A stretch of DNA of 64,000 nt from Variovorax boronicumulans NBRC 103145 (GCF_001591345.1 NZ_BCUS01000024.1:1-64000), one strand, 5' to 3'. Numbered from the stretch's first letter, positions 8,411-17,639 are shown. Notes: a model not told the origin generated them from the letters alone. A program made the numbers and translations.

Positions 8411-9171
8411 TGCTGCTCGACGGGGCGCTGCTCGGCGGCGCCGCGGCCCTGGCCGGCGCACTCAATGCCGTGGCGGGCGGCGGCAGTTTCCTGACGCTGC
8501 CGGCACTGGCGATGGTCGGCGTGCCGCTGGTGTCGGCCAACGCCACCGGAACCGCCGCGCTGCTGCCGGGCTACCTGGCCGGCGCCTGGGCATTGCGCAA
8601 GGAACTGTCTGGGCCGATGTCGCCTTCGCTCCTGCGGTTGGGTGTGCTGTCGGTGCTCGGCGGCGCGGCCGGTGCGGCGCTGTTGCTGTCGACCTCGAAC
8701 CATGCCTTTGCCCGCATCGTGCCGTGGCTGCTGCTGGCCGCGACGCTGCTCTTCGCGATCGGGCCCGGCCTGGTGCGCCGCAGGCTCGCCACGGCCGACA
8801 ACCACAAGCCACGAGGCCGGTGGCTCGCCGACCTGGGCATCGCCGCGGTCGCCGTCTATGGCGGCTACTTCAACGGCGGCCTCGGCATCCTGCTGCTCGC
8901 CGTGCTTGGTGCGCTGGGGCACACGGACATGGGACGCATGAACGGCATCAAGAACTTCGTCTCCGCGATCCTGACGCTGATCGCCGTGGCGATTTACGCG
9001 GCCAGTGGCGCGATCGTCTGGACCTACGCGCTGTGGATGGCCCTCGGTGCCACGGTCGGTGGCTATGCCGGCGGCATGCTCGCACGGCGACTGAAGCCCG
9101 AGGTGGTGCGCGGCTTCGTCGTGTTGACGGGGCTGGCGATGACCGCGGCGTTTCTTCTCAAGGCGTACTGA
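8410..9171 (+). CDS. TSUP family membrane protein (TauE/SafE type)
   Basis: 253 residues, about eight hydrophobic helices. The family motif is GGALLGGAAALAGALNAVAGGG-like at the N-terminus (read in shorter pieces: LNAVAGGGSFLTLPAL), and the repeat-half motif is YGGYFNGGLGILLLA. TSUP proteins export or import small organic anions such as sulfonates or sulfite. ATG 8410 overlaps the MFS stop (TGATG), so translation is coupled. The pairing with an MFS gene suggests import plus product export, an inference. Confidence 0.85.
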   Translation: MLLDGALLGGAAALAGALNAVAGGGSFLTLPALAMVGVPLVSANATGTAALLPGYLAGAWALRKELSGPMSPSLLRLGVLSVLGGAAGAALLLSTSNHAFARIVPWLLLAATLLFAIGPGLVRRRLATADNHKPRGRWLADLGIAAVAVYGGYFNGGLGILLLAVLGALGHTDMGRMNGIKNFVSAILTLIAVAIYAASGAIVWTYALWMALGATVGGYAGGMLARRLKPEVVRGFVVLTGLAMTAAFLLKAY

Positions 9172-9230
9172 GCGGGGCTTTCGTCTCCTCTTTCCATCAC
9201 TTCAATCACTGGCAACTACTGGGTCTGGAC

Positions 9231-10697
9231 ATGCAAACAACCAAAAGAGACTTCACTCGTTTTGCAGGCGCCCTGATGGTCGCCGCCACCGGTGCACCGG
9301 CGCTGGTCGGCTCGGCATCGGTGTCGGCCCGCACGGCGCGTGCGCCCACATCGCCCGGCCTTCGACGCGGCAATTACCTCATCCGCAACGGCGCGGTCAT
9401 CACGGTCGACCGCAGCAAGGGCGTGCTGCCGCGAGCCGACGTGTGGGTCCGCAACGGCGTGATCGAGAAGATCGGGCGCGGCCTGAGCGCACCGGCTGGC
9501 ACGGAGATCATCGATGCGACCGACATGATCGTCATGCCGGGCTTCGTCAATTCGCACTATCACATGTGGAGCGCCATCGGCCGCAGCTTCACCGCGCGCG
9601 ACGGCGGCTTCTCGTACTACCCCGCCAAGAACGCGACCTCGACCCTGTACACGCCCGACGATTTCTACAACAGCGTGATGCTGGGTTGCGCCGAGCTGGC
9701 GAACGGCGGCACGACGACCGTGCACAACTGGTCGCACAACACCCGCTCCCCCGCCCATGCCGATGCCGAGCTGCGTGCGCACCAGCACGCGCTGCTGCGC
9801 GCCCGCTACGCCTACGGCCACGTCGACAAGATGCCCGCCGACGAACTCAACCGCTATGACGACCTGGCGCGCGTGCGGCGCGAGTGGTTCGGCGAGCGTT
9901 CGCCTTTCGACGGACTGGTGCACCTGGGGCTGAACCTGCGCGGCCCGCAGCAAAGCACCGACGCCGTGTTCCACGAAGAGATGAAGTCCGCCAAGGCCAG
10001 CGGATTGCCCGTCGCGATCCACGCACCGCAGGAGGCACCGAACAACGTCGATGCCGTCGACTACGAACGACGCGGCTACCTGGGGCCGGATTTCATGCTC
10101 GCGCACTACGTGCCCGCCAGCACAGCCGACCTGGCGGCCATGGCGCGCACGAAAACGCCGCTGTCCTTTGCCACGCACTCCGAACTGCGGCTCAGCGGTA
10201 CCGGCGACGCGCGTGCCGCGCTCTTCGCGATGCGCAACGCGGGCCTGATCATTTCGTTGTCGAGCGATGCGACCTCCATCGCCCCGCCCGACATGTTCGA
10301 GGCGATGCGCTTCACCTGGAACCTGGGCGTGCCGTGGGCCGGCACGCCCAGCGCGCAGTCGAAGGCGATCGGCGTGCCCGAGGCGATCGAGATGGCGACC
10401 CTCAACGGCGCCATCGCGATGGGGCTGGGCGAGGTCACTGGCTCGATCACCGAAGGCAAGCGCGCCGACCTCATCCTGGTGCGCACACAGGACCTGAACA
10501 TGGGCCCGGTCGGCAACGTCGAGACCGCCATCGTGCAAAGCGGCAGTGCCGCCAACGTCGACACCGTGATGGTCGATGGGCGGATCGTGAAGCGCAACGG
10601 CCGGCTACTGGCCTACGACACGCGCGGCATCATGCGCCGCGCGCGGCAATCGGCGGACCGGATTCGCGCTGCGGCGAGCGAAGCCCTGAAGGCCTGA
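9231..10697 (+). CDS. Exported amidohydrolase (AtzB/TrzN/cytosine deaminase-like superfamily)
   Basis: 488 residues. The N-terminus MQTTKRDFTRFAGALM followed by a hydrophobic stretch ending near ASVSA looks like a Tat-type signal with a KR pair. The metal-dependent amidohydrolase fold then shows FVNSHYHMW (HxH), a VAIHAPQEA histidine, FATHSELR, and the catalytic aspartate region SLSSDATSIAPPD. The C-terminal ITEGKRADLILVRTQDLNM closes the beta-sandwich. It probably deaminates or hydrolyses a C-N bond in a small, perhaps heterocyclic, compound. Last gene of the AraC-linked cluster. The ATG at 9231 has only a weak ribosome site. Confidence 0.82.
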   Translation: MQTTKRDFTRFAGALMVAATGAPALVGSASVSARTARAPTSPGLRRGNYLIRNGAVITVDRSKGVLPRADVWVRNGVIEKIGRGLSAPAGTEIIDATDMIVMPGFVNSHYHMWSAIGRSFTARDGGFSYYPAKNATSTLYTPDDFYNSVMLGCAELANGGTTTVHNWSHNTRSPAHADAELRAHQHALLRARYAYGHVDKMPADELNRYDDLARVRREWFGERSPFDGLVHLGLNLRGPQQSTDAVFHEEMKSAKASGLPVAIHAPQEAPNNVDAVDYERRGYLGPDFMLAHYVPASTADLAAMARTKTPLSFATHSELRLSGTGDARAALFAMRNAGLIISLSSDATSIAPPDMFEAMRFTWNLGVPWAGTPSAQSKAIGVPEAIEMATLNGAIAMGLGEVTGSITEGKRADLILVRTQDLNMGPVGNVETAIVQSGSAANVDTVMVDGRIVKRNGRLLAYDTRGIMRRARQSADRIRAAASEALKA

Positions 10698-10731
10698 AGC
10701 TCCTGCGGCCATTCACACGCGGCGCAGGAAC

Positions 10732-11961
10732 TCAATGCCCGGCGCCGAGCCTCAGCACCTGACCGGTCAGAAACTGCGCGCGCGGGCCGGCCACGTAGTC
10801 GAGCAGAGGCAGGCAGGCCTGTGGCGCCAGGCCGTGCGTCAGCTCCAGCGCGTTGATACGCAGCCCGTGCGCGCCCCATTCGGCGGCCAGCGTGGCCACC
10901 AGCATCCGGACTGCATCGGCGTCGCCGGCCAGTGGCCAATCGAGCTCCGGCTCGGACGCAGGCAGCAGCAGCGTGAGACTGGCCAGCGCAGCGTGGCTCG
11001 ACCGAAAGCAGCGCGCCGCATCGAGCACGGCATCGAGCCGCGTGCCGGGCTGTGCCTCCAGCGCGCGCGCGTCGATGACCGCCGGACAGCCCGCGCGCTC
11101 GAGGTGGCCTGCATGCGCGCGCACCCACACGCCCAGTGCCGCATGCCAGGCCGGCTCGCGCACGGACTCGAGATGCGGGCGCAAGGGCGCATCGAACGGA
11201 AGGGGCGGATGCGCGCCGGCCGGCAGCGGCTGGCTTCCTCCGCACACGGACGAGCCGCCGTCGAGCACCAGCAGTTGTCCGGTGAGCACGCGCGCGCCGG
11301 GACTGGCCAGGAAGCACAACGCGTGCGCCATGTCCTCGGGCTCGGCCATCCGGCCCATGGGGATCTTCGACACCGCCTGCGCCGGGTTCAGCCGGCCGCC
11401 ATCGATCAGGTGCTGCACGAGTTCGGTGCGCACGAAGCCAGGTGCCAGCGTGGTCACCGTCCAGTCGGGCCGGGCTTGCGCCAACGCGCGGCTCTGCGCG
11501 ATCAGTCCAGCCTTGCTGGGGCTGTAGAGACCGCGCCACGGAATGGCGCGCAGGCCTGCGCCGGACGCCACGTTGACGATGCGCGCCCCGGGCCGCAGGT
11601 GCGGCGCACAGGCCTGCACCATGCGCGCCGGCGCGGCCAGGTTGAGCGCAAGAAGGCGATCCGCCGAGCCGTCGTCGTGGCCCGACGTGGCCTCGGCGCC
11701 ACCGGCCGACAGGCCCGCGTTGTTGATCAATGCATCGAGCGGCGGAATCTCGTGCCCCAGGCGCTCGATCCGCGCCGCATCCGTCAGGTCGGCCACGAGG
11801 CTCATCGGTGGCGCGGCGTCGGCCGGCCAGGCGGCTTCGAGGCGCTGCAGCGCCTGCGCATCGGCGTCGACCAGCACGCAGCGCCATCCTGCGCGCGCCA
11901 GGGCCAACGCCGTGGCGCGGCCGATGCCTGCAGCGGCGCCGGTGAGCAGAACGGTGGGCAT
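10732..11961 (-). CDS. Tandem short-chain dehydrogenase/reductase with degenerate second half
   Basis: 409 residues, far longer than a usual 250-residue SDR. Residues 1 to about 235 form a complete classical SDR: TGAAAGIGRA nucleotide motif near residue 6, NNAG, VNVASG with the active serine, and YSPSK with the Tyr/Lys pair. After a proline-rich linker, residues about 265 to 409 look like the C-terminal half of a second SDR (ATLAAEWGAHGLRINALE and FLTGQVLRLGAG). This half lacks a nucleotide-binding glycine motif and a YxxxK. ATG 11961 overlaps the stop of the upstream NTF2-like gene by one base. Last gene of the catabolic operon. Substrate unknown. Confidence 0.82.
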   Translation of the reverse strand: MPTVLLTGAAAGIGRATALALARAGWRCVLVDADAQALQRLEAAWPADAAPPMSLVADLTDAARIERLGHEIPPLDALINNAGLSAGGAEATSGHDDGSADRLLALNLAAPARMVQACAPHLRPGARIVNVASGAGLRAIPWRGLYSPSKAGLIAQSRALAQARPDWTVTTLAPGFVRTELVQHLIDGGRLNPAQAVSKIPMGRMAEPEDMAHALCFLASPGARVLTGQLLVLDGGSSVCGGSQPLPAGAHPPLPFDAPLRPHLESVREPAWHAALGVWVRAHAGHLERAGCPAVIDARALEAQPGTRLDAVLDAARCFRSSHAALASLTLLLPASEPELDWPLAGDADAVRMLVATLAAEWGAHGLRINALELTHGLAPQACLPLLDYVAGPRAQFLTGQVLRLGAGH

Positions 11962-12506
11962 CAGGTGCCGCGCACGTCGCGCAACAGCGCGTACACGGCG
12001 TCGAGCGGCGCTGCCCTGCCGACCGGCTGGCGCGCGCCGAACAGCGTGGCGTCGTCCTGCGTCAGCTCGGGCCGTGTGCGCTCTTCGATCCAGTCGTAGA
12101 CCACGGTGCGCGCGGCCACGCGCCACTCGCCGCCACGACGTTCGAAACGGTCCACGTAACGCCCGCAAAGGAAAGTCTCGAGGTCCGGCCGTGTGGCCGT
12201 GGCCTGCAGCGCGAAGAAGCTGCTTTCCACCGCAGCCACCTCGCCATGCAGTTCGATCAGCACGTTGGTGATCTGGTGGACGCGGCGTCCGCCTTGCCGC
12301 AACCTGGGCAGCGCCTGCGCGATGAAGCCGGCGGCGCTGCCGTTCCACGCGCCGTGGCAGTCCGTGGCGTCCTCCCAGTAAGCCGAACGCAAGGCGGCCT
12401 CGTCGCAGCGGTCGATGCCGCGGCAATAGCGCAGCAGGCAGTCGCGGATCGCCTCGCGGTCCAGCAGCGACTGCAAGGCCGCCGGCATCGGCTCGGGTGT
12501 ACTCAT
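11961..12506 (-). CDS. NTF2-like / SnoaL-type protein
   Basis: 181 residues. The cone-shaped NTF2 fold is recognisable from LLDREAIRDCLLRYCRGIDRC near the N-terminus (quoted in part: REAIRDCLLRYCRGIDR), the AYWEDATDCHGAW segment, and RYVDRFERRGGEWRVAARTV. The family includes dehydratases, isomerases and ring-hydroxylating subunits, often with no fixed catalytic residues. Its start overlaps the VOC gene end by 4 bases and its stop overlaps the SDR start. It probably handles an intermediate of the same pathway. Confidence 0.78.
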   Translation of the reverse strand: MSTPEPMPAALQSLLDREAIRDCLLRYCRGIDRCDEAALRSAYWEDATDCHGAWNGSAAGFIAQALPRLRQGGRRVHQITNVLIELHGEVAAVESSFFALQATATRPDLETFLCGRYVDRFERRGGEWRVAARTVVYDWIEERTRPELTQDDATLFGARQPVGRAAPLDAVYALLRDVRGT

Positions 12507-12883
12507 GCAGCAGTGGGCGCGGCGCGCCGAAAGAGCTGCACCAGGTTGCCCTCGGGATCGCGCAGCGACAGCACGGCCCCGTGGTCGCCCATGTCGCGCA
12601 GGCCCAGGACCTGCCCGCCGGCGGCAACGATGCGTTCCTGCGCGCCCTCGAAGTCGTCCACCTCCAGCACCATCACCAGCCCGCTGGTGGCGGGCGCCGC
12701 TTCTTCAAGGCAGGCCAGGGCCACGTTGGTGTTGCCCACGCCGTACTGGATCCAGCGGTCGCCATCGCGAAACTTCATCGGCAGGCCGAGCGCACCTTCG
12801 TAGAAGGCATGCAGGCGGGCCGGCTCCTTCGCCACGACGAACACGTTCTGCACGCGCTTGGGCGATGCAACGGCGCCGCTCAC
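12503..12883 (-). CDS. VOC family (glyoxalase/bleomycin resistance/dioxygenase) protein
   Basis: 126 residues starting at GTG 12883, which overlaps the SDR stop upstream as GTGA. One VOC module pair is seen: VQNVFVVAKEPARLHAFYEG near residue 10, GVGNTNVALACLE, and GLRDMGDHGAVLSLRDPEGN with the metal-binding segment ending NLVQLF. VOC proteins include lyases, epimerases and dioxygenases. Its position inside a tightly overlapping operon argues for a pathway role, but the reaction cannot be named. Confidence 0.8.
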   Translation of the reverse strand: MSGAVASPKRVQNVFVVAKEPARLHAFYEGALGLPMKFRDGDRWIQYGVGNTNVALACLEEAAPATSGLVMVLEVDDFEGAQERIVAAGGQVLGLRDMGDHGAVLSLRDPEGNLVQLFRRAAPTAA

Positions 12884-13638
12884 AGCGAGGTCTCCGAAGC
12901 GCCGCCGTCCAGGCGCAGCACATCCGCATTGAAGAAGCGCGAGCCGTCGCCGGCCAGGAAGCAGATGGCATCGGCGATGTCCTCCACCGTGCCCAGGCGG
13001 CCCAGCGGTGTGCGCCCGATGCGCCGGGCGTCGAGTTCGGCGTTGCGATGCTTGGCCGTGCCCTCGGTGGGCACGGCACCGGGCGCGACCGCGTTCACGC
13101 GGATGTTGCGCGCGCCCAGGTCGGCCGCCGATGCGCGGGTGATGCCCAGCACGCCGGCCTTGATGCCGCTGTAGACCACCGATCGCATGGGCGACTTGAA
13201 GGCCGCGATGGACGCCACGTTGATGATCGAGCCGCCGCGCTGCGGGTCCATGACTTCCGCTGCGGCCTGGATGCCCCAGATCACCGACTTGAAGCCGATC
13301 TCCACCATGCGGTCCATGACCTCCGGCGTGATCTCGGCGAGCGGCTGGTAGCGCACCCAGGCGGCGTTGTTGACCATGATGTCCAGCCGTCCCGCATCGC
13401 GCACGAACTGCGCCACGGCCTCGCGCATGCCTTCGCGCGTCGATACATCGCAGGGCAGGCCGATGGCCCGGCCGCCCAGCGCGCGGATCTCGGTCACGGC
13501 CTCTTCCACGAACTCGGGCTTCAGGTCGTTGATGCCGACCGTGGCGCCCAGGCGCGCCATGGCGCGTGCGGTGGCGCGACCGATGCCGTGGCCGGCGCCG
13601 CTGATGAAGGCCGCTCGGCCTGAAAGAGACATGGTCAT
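12880..13638 (-). CDS. SDR family oxidoreductase (FabG-like)
   Basis: 252 residues, a complete classical SDR. It has the SGAGHGIGRA nucleotide motif near residue 14, VNNAAW near 88, NVASIAA with the catalytic serine, YSGIK with Tyr and Lys, and a C-terminal FFNADVLRLDGG. It starts as ATGA overlapping the acyl-CoA ligase stop. In this operon the likely job is oxidation of a 3-hydroxyacyl or hydroxy intermediate with NAD(P), an inference from context. Confidence 0.87.
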   Translation of the reverse strand: MTMSLSGRAAFISGAGHGIGRATARAMARLGATVGINDLKPEFVEEAVTEIRALGGRAIGLPCDVSTREGMREAVAQFVRDAGRLDIMVNNAAWVRYQPLAEITPEVMDRMVEIGFKSVIWGIQAAAEVMDPQRGGSIINVASIAAFKSPMRSVVYSGIKAGVLGITRASAADLGARNIRVNAVAPGAVPTEGTAKHRNAELDARRIGRTPLGRLGTVEDIADAICFLAGDGSRFFNADVLRLDGGASETSL

Positions 13639-15767
13639 GGGTGGGCTTTCGTGAGGGGTGGCTCGGGCACCAGCAGGGCGTCCAGCGCATGCGCGCCGCG
13701 CCCCTGGTCCAGCACCACCAAGGGATTGATATCGATCTCGGACACGCTGTCGGCATGGCGCACGGCAAATCGCGACAGCGCCACGATGGCCTTCGCCGCC
13801 GCCGGCACATCGGCCTTGGGCCGGCCGCGCGCGCCGTCGAGCAGCGGGAAGGCCTTGAGCGACTGCAGCATGGCGGTGGCCTGAGCCTCGTCCACGGGCG
13901 CCGGCTGCAGCGCCACGTCCTTGAAGATCTCGGCAAAGATGCCGCCCAGGCCGACCATCACCATCGGACCGAACATCGGGTCCTTCTTGGTGCCCAGGAT
14001 CAGCTCGACGCCGCCCTGCACCATCTGCGCGACGAGCACGCCGGCGATGCGGGCCGCGGGCGCCTTCTGCGCCACGCGCGCAAGCAGGTTCCCGTATTCC
14101 TCAAGCAGCTGCGCCTCGGAACGCACGCCGACGAACACGCCGCCGACCTCGGTCTTGTGGGCGATGTCGGGCGAGACGATCTTGAGCACCAGCGGAAAGC
14201 CCATCGCGCGCGCCGCGGCGAGCGCCTCGTCGCGGTTGGCGGCAATCGCCTCACGCGGCACGGGCAGGCCGGCTTCGGCCAGCACGGCCTTGGCGCTCGC
14301 CTCGGTGGCGAAGGCCTGCGCAGCCAACGGCACGCGCTCGATGGCCGGCGCTGCCGCCCGTGCGGTGTCGCGCGCGCCGAAGCGCAGCAGTGCCGCCACC
14401 GTCGCGCAGGCCGCATCGATGCCTTCGACCACGGGAAAGCCCATGGCGTTGAGCGTGGCCCGCACCTCCTGCGGCGCGCGGGCGCACAGGAGGATCAGGC
14501 GCGAAGGATGGTCCTTGCGCACCTGTTCCAGAGCAGCAAGAAACACATCGCGCAGCCGGGGCACATGGAAGGCATTGGCCGATTGCAGGATCAGCGCATC
14601 GCAACTGTCGTCGCGCGCCACCGCATCGAGCATCTGGGCCAGCACCTCGGGCCGGCTCGACACCTGCGCCGTCATGTCCACCGGATTGGAGGGCGCGGCG
14701 AAGGGCACGACCGACAGGATGCGTTCCTGCGTCTGCGCGGCGAGCTTGGGCAGCGCCAGGCCTTGCGCGCTGGCCGCATCGGCCAGCAGCACGCCGAAGC
14801 CGCCGGAGGCCGTGAGCACGGCCACGCGATGGCCGCCGGACACATGCGCAGGACCGACGACCGACAGCGCATGGCCGACTTCGAGCAACTGCTCGATGCT
14901 GGGCACGCGGATGGCGCCGCCGTTGCGCAGCACGGCATCGAACACCGCGTCGGAACAGGCCAGCGCGCCGGTGTGCGAGGCCGCCGCTTCGCTGCCGGCC
15001 TCCGAGACGCCGACCTTCAACACCACCAGCGGCTTGCCCGCTTCGCGGGCCATCGCCATGGCCTGCGTCAGCTTGGCGCCGTCGCGGCAGGTTTCCATGC
15101 AGCAAAGGATCACGCGCGTGCCGGGGTCGGCCGCCAGCGAGGCGATGGCATCGGCGATGTCCACGTCGCATTCGTTGCCCGTGGTCAGCATGCGGCTGAC
15201 GCCCAGGCCGCGCTCGCCGGCCAGGCGCAGGGTGAAGCTGCCGAGGTTGCCGCTCTGCGAGACGATGCCCACCGGGCCGGCCACGGGAAAGGACGACTCC
15301 AGCGCCACCGAAAAGGTGGCGATGCTCTTGTCGGGCACGCCGATCGCGCCCAGGCAGTTGGGGCCGACCACGCGCAGGCCGGTGGCCCGCGCGACGTCGC
15401 CGATCTGGGCCTGCAGGCGGCTGCCCTCTTCACCCATCTCGGAAAAGCCGGCCGACAGGATGACCGCGGCTTTCACGCCGCGCCGGGCGCAGTCTTTCAC
15501 CGCGTCGAGCACGCCCGCAGGCGGCACGGCGACCACGGCCAATTCGGGCACTTCGGGCACGTCGTCCAGGGTTGCATAGGCCGGCAGCGACTGCACGAGG
15601 CCCGCCTTGCGGTTGATCGGATAGATGTCGCCCGCATAGCCGTACTTCTGCAGGAACTGCAGGGGCCGGCCGCCGATCTTGGTGACGTCGTCCGACGCCC
15701 CGAAGATGGCGATCGAGCGCGGCTCGAACAGCGCGTCCATGCCGCGCCCCACTTCCACGACCGGCAT
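13635..15767 (-). CDS. Acetate--CoA ligase family protein (ADP-forming type acyl-CoA synthetase)
   Basis: 710 residues. The N-terminal CoA-binding domain reads SIAIFGASDDVTKIGGRP near residue 20. The succinyl-CoA ligase-like flavodoxin domains follow, with GIVSQSGNLG at about 170 and ASHTGALACSDAVF containing the phosphorylated histidine. The C-terminal ATP-grasp domain starts near 485, with FPLVLKIVSPDIAHKTEVGG. This single-chain arrangement is the ADP-forming acyl-CoA synthetase family. It begins one base after the enoyl-CoA hydratase stop (TGAGATG). Likely activates an acid substrate or salvages an acyl-CoA of this pathway. Confidence 0.88.
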   Translation of the reverse strand: MPVVEVGRGMDALFEPRSIAIFGASDDVTKIGGRPLQFLQKYGYAGDIYPINRKAGLVQSLPAYATLDDVPEVPELAVVAVPPAGVLDAVKDCARRGVKAAVILSAGFSEMGEEGSRLQAQIGDVARATGLRVVGPNCLGAIGVPDKSIATFSVALESSFPVAGPVGIVSQSGNLGSFTLRLAGERGLGVSRMLTTGNECDVDIADAIASLAADPGTRVILCCMETCRDGAKLTQAMAMAREAGKPLVVLKVGVSEAGSEAAASHTGALACSDAVFDAVLRNGGAIRVPSIEQLLEVGHALSVVGPAHVSGGHRVAVLTASGGFGVLLADAASAQGLALPKLAAQTQERILSVVPFAAPSNPVDMTAQVSSRPEVLAQMLDAVARDDSCDALILQSANAFHVPRLRDVFLAALEQVRKDHPSRLILLCARAPQEVRATLNAMGFPVVEGIDAACATVAALLRFGARDTARAAAPAIERVPLAAQAFATEASAKAVLAEAGLPVPREAIAANRDEALAAARAMGFPLVLKIVSPDIAHKTEVGGVFVGVRSEAQLLEEYGNLLARVAQKAPAARIAGVLVAQMVQGGVELILGTKKDPMFGPMVMVGLGGIFAEIFKDVALQPAPVDEAQATAMLQSLKAFPLLDGARGRPKADVPAAAKAIVALSRFAVRHADSVSEIDINPLVVLDQGRGAHALDALLVPEPPLTKAHP

Positions 15768-15768
15768 C

Positions 15769-16530
15769 TCAGCGCCCCTTGTAGACGGGTTTGCGCTTCT
15801 CGAGGAAGGCCGTGCGGGCTTCCTGCGCGTCTTCGGTGCGGGCCAGCGCCATGGTGAAGTTCTGCTCGAAGCGGTAGCCGTCGCGCTGCGGCATCAGGTC
15901 CATCATGTTGGCGGCCTGCTTGGCATAGGCGATGGCCAGCGGCGCCTTGGAGGCGATCTCCTGCGCGATCTCCAGCGCCAGCGGCATCAGCTGTTCGGCG
16001 GGCACCACCTCGTCGATCACGCCGCGGCGGTACAGCTCGGCGGCCGGCACCTTCATGCCGGTGAAGAACATGCGGCGCGTGAACGAACGCCCGACCATGG
16101 TGCGCAGCATCGAGACACCGCCTGCGAGCCCGACGTTGATCTCGGGCATGGCGAAGGTGGCGTCCTCGCTCGCCAGGAAAATGTCGCAAGCGGCCATGAG
16201 ACCGAAGCCCGCGCCCAGCGCGGGGCCGTTGATGGCCGCGATCACGGGCTTGGCGCATTCGCGGATGGCATTGCCCGTCTCGCGCGTCCAGCGGTTGTGG
16301 TCGAGGAAGTCGCCGGCCTTGTCGGCATTGGGTCGGTCCTTCAGGTCCGCGCCGGAGCAGAAGAACTTGCCCGTGCCCGTGAGGATCGCCACGCGCACGT
16401 CGGAGCGCTCGGAGACTTCATCAAAGATCTCGATCAGGCGGCGACGCGTGGCGCGGTCCAGCGCGTTGACCGGCGGCTTGTCGAGCCGGACGACGGCGAT
16501 GTAGTCGGAAACTTCCAGATTGATGCTCAT
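15769..16530 (-). CDS. Enoyl-CoA hydratase/isomerase family protein
   Basis: 253 residues with crotonase fold. The first oxyanion-hole segment is FFCSGADLKD, the second is AINGPALGAGFGLMAACDI, and the acidic residue region is FAMPEINVGLAGG. The C-terminal trimerisation helix ends FLEKRKPVYKGR. The ATG at 16530 has GGGAG upstream and overlaps the acyl-CoA dehydrogenase stop. It should hydrate the 2-enoyl-CoA made by the two upstream dehydrogenases. The exact acyl chain is not evident. Confidence 0.9.
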   Translation of the reverse strand: MSINLEVSDYIAVVRLDKPPVNALDRATRRRLIEIFDEVSERSDVRVAILTGTGKFFCSGADLKDRPNADKAGDFLDHNRWTRETGNAIRECAKPVIAAINGPALGAGFGLMAACDIFLASEDATFAMPEINVGLAGGVSMLRTMVGRSFTRRMFFTGMKVPAAELYRRGVIDEVVPAEQLMPLALEIAQEIASKAPLAIAYAKQAANMMDLMPQRDGYRFEQNFTMALARTEDAQEARTAFLEKRKPVYKGR

Positions 16531-17636
16531 CGCACACTCCCGGTTTGGTTGGAAAAAGAAACTTGCGGTGCACACGCCTGTGGCGCCAGCAGTTGGGCGA
16601 CATGCAGGAGCCGGTCGCCGTAGCGGAACTCGGAGGCGATGAGGCGCTGCGCCGTGCGTGTGGCCAGCACCTCTTCGCTCACGCCCATGCCCCCGTGCAT
16701 CTGGATGGCCGCTTCCGCACAGGCGCGCGCCGACTCGGCCAGCGACACCTTGGCCAGGCGCAAGGTGCGGCGCAGATCGGGCGCGTCCTGCTCGTATTCG
16801 TTGAAGCAATGGATCACCAGGCCCTTGGCGCCCAGGTACTTCACGTACATGTCGGCCACGCGATGGCGCAGCACCTGGAAGCTCGAGAGCGCCACGCCGA
16901 ACTGGCGCCGCTCCTTCAGGTGAGTGACGGTCTGGCGGATGAGGGTCGCAAGCGCAGCCACCGTGTCGGCGACCGTCAGCAGCAAGGCGGCATCGGTGGC
17001 CTTGGCGCACGCATCGCGTGCAGCAGCGCCACGCGCGATGCAAGCGCTCTCGGGCGCGGCCAGCTGCGCCAGGATGAAGTCCGCGCCCACGCGGGCCTCC
17101 ATCGTCCGGTAGCGGGCCTTCGGTGCGCCGATGCGTTCGGCATCGACCAGGAAGATGGCGTCCTCGCCATCGACTTGCGCAGGCACGAGGTAATGCGTGG
17201 CAGGCAGCGTCGCGTCGACGCCCTGCACAGTTCCGCTCAACTCGTAGCCGATGTCGAGGTGCCTGGCCGTCACGGCATGGACGTCGGGCGTGGCAGACAA
17301 GGCGGTCAAGGGTGCCATCTGCACGCTGCCCTCGGCCACGGCTTCCAGCCAGCGCCGGGCCGTTTCGGCACCCGCGGCCTGCAGCAGCAGCGGCACCACG
17401 GCGCAGGTCTCGACCACCGGCAGTTGAAGGCCATGCGTGGCGAGCCCCTCCACGATGGACGCGAGATCGCTCAGGCTGCCGCCGACACCGCCGGTCTCCT
17501 CGGGCACGAGGGTGGCCGTCCAGCCCAGTTCGCGCACGGGGTCGCCCTGGATCGCGACGGCGATATGGTCTTCGGCATAGCGGCTCGCCGCGTCCAGCAG
17601 CATGCCGGGAAAGAGCGACGGGAAAGAGGTGGACAT
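16527..17636 (-). CDS. Acyl-CoA dehydrogenase family protein, short subunit
   Basis: 369 residues. ACAD fold with an N-terminal helical domain (EETGGVGGSLSDLASIVEG near residue 45). The middle beta domain is divergent, and the C-terminal helical domain contains RRQFGVALSSFQVLRHRVAD and AAIQMHGGMGVSEE. The C-terminal half is well conserved while the FAD-contacting middle is poor, as in the non-catalytic partner of heteromeric acyl-CoA dehydrogenases. It lies 3 bases after the other dehydrogenase, so a heteromeric complex is plausible. Confidence 0.85.
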   Translation of the reverse strand: MSTSFPSLFPGMLLDAASRYAEDHIAVAIQGDPVRELGWTATLVPEETGGVGGSLSDLASIVEGLATHGLQLPVVETCAVVPLLLQAAGAETARRWLEAVAEGSVQMAPLTALSATPDVHAVTARHLDIGYELSGTVQGVDATLPATHYLVPAQVDGEDAIFLVDAERIGAPKARYRTMEARVGADFILAQLAAPESACIARGAAARDACAKATDAALLLTVADTVAALATLIRQTVTHLKERRQFGVALSSFQVLRHRVADMYVKYLGAKGLVIHCFNEYEQDAPDLRRTLRLAKVSLAESARACAEAAIQMHGGMGVSEEVLATRTAQRLIASEFRYGDRLLHVAQLLAPQACAPQVSFSNQTGSVR

Positions 17637-17639
17637 GGC

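Noticed and set aside
7181-8461. Long minus-strand frame opposite the MFS gene
   Set aside because: Antisense shadow with low-complexity Arg/His/Glu composition; the plus strand encodes a complete transporter.
13641-15857. Very long plus-strand open frame (over 700 codons) opposite the acyl-CoA ligase gene
   Set aside because: It is the antisense shadow of a high-GC gene: rich in His, Arg and Gln, with no domain, and the minus-strand frame encodes a clear conserved enzyme.
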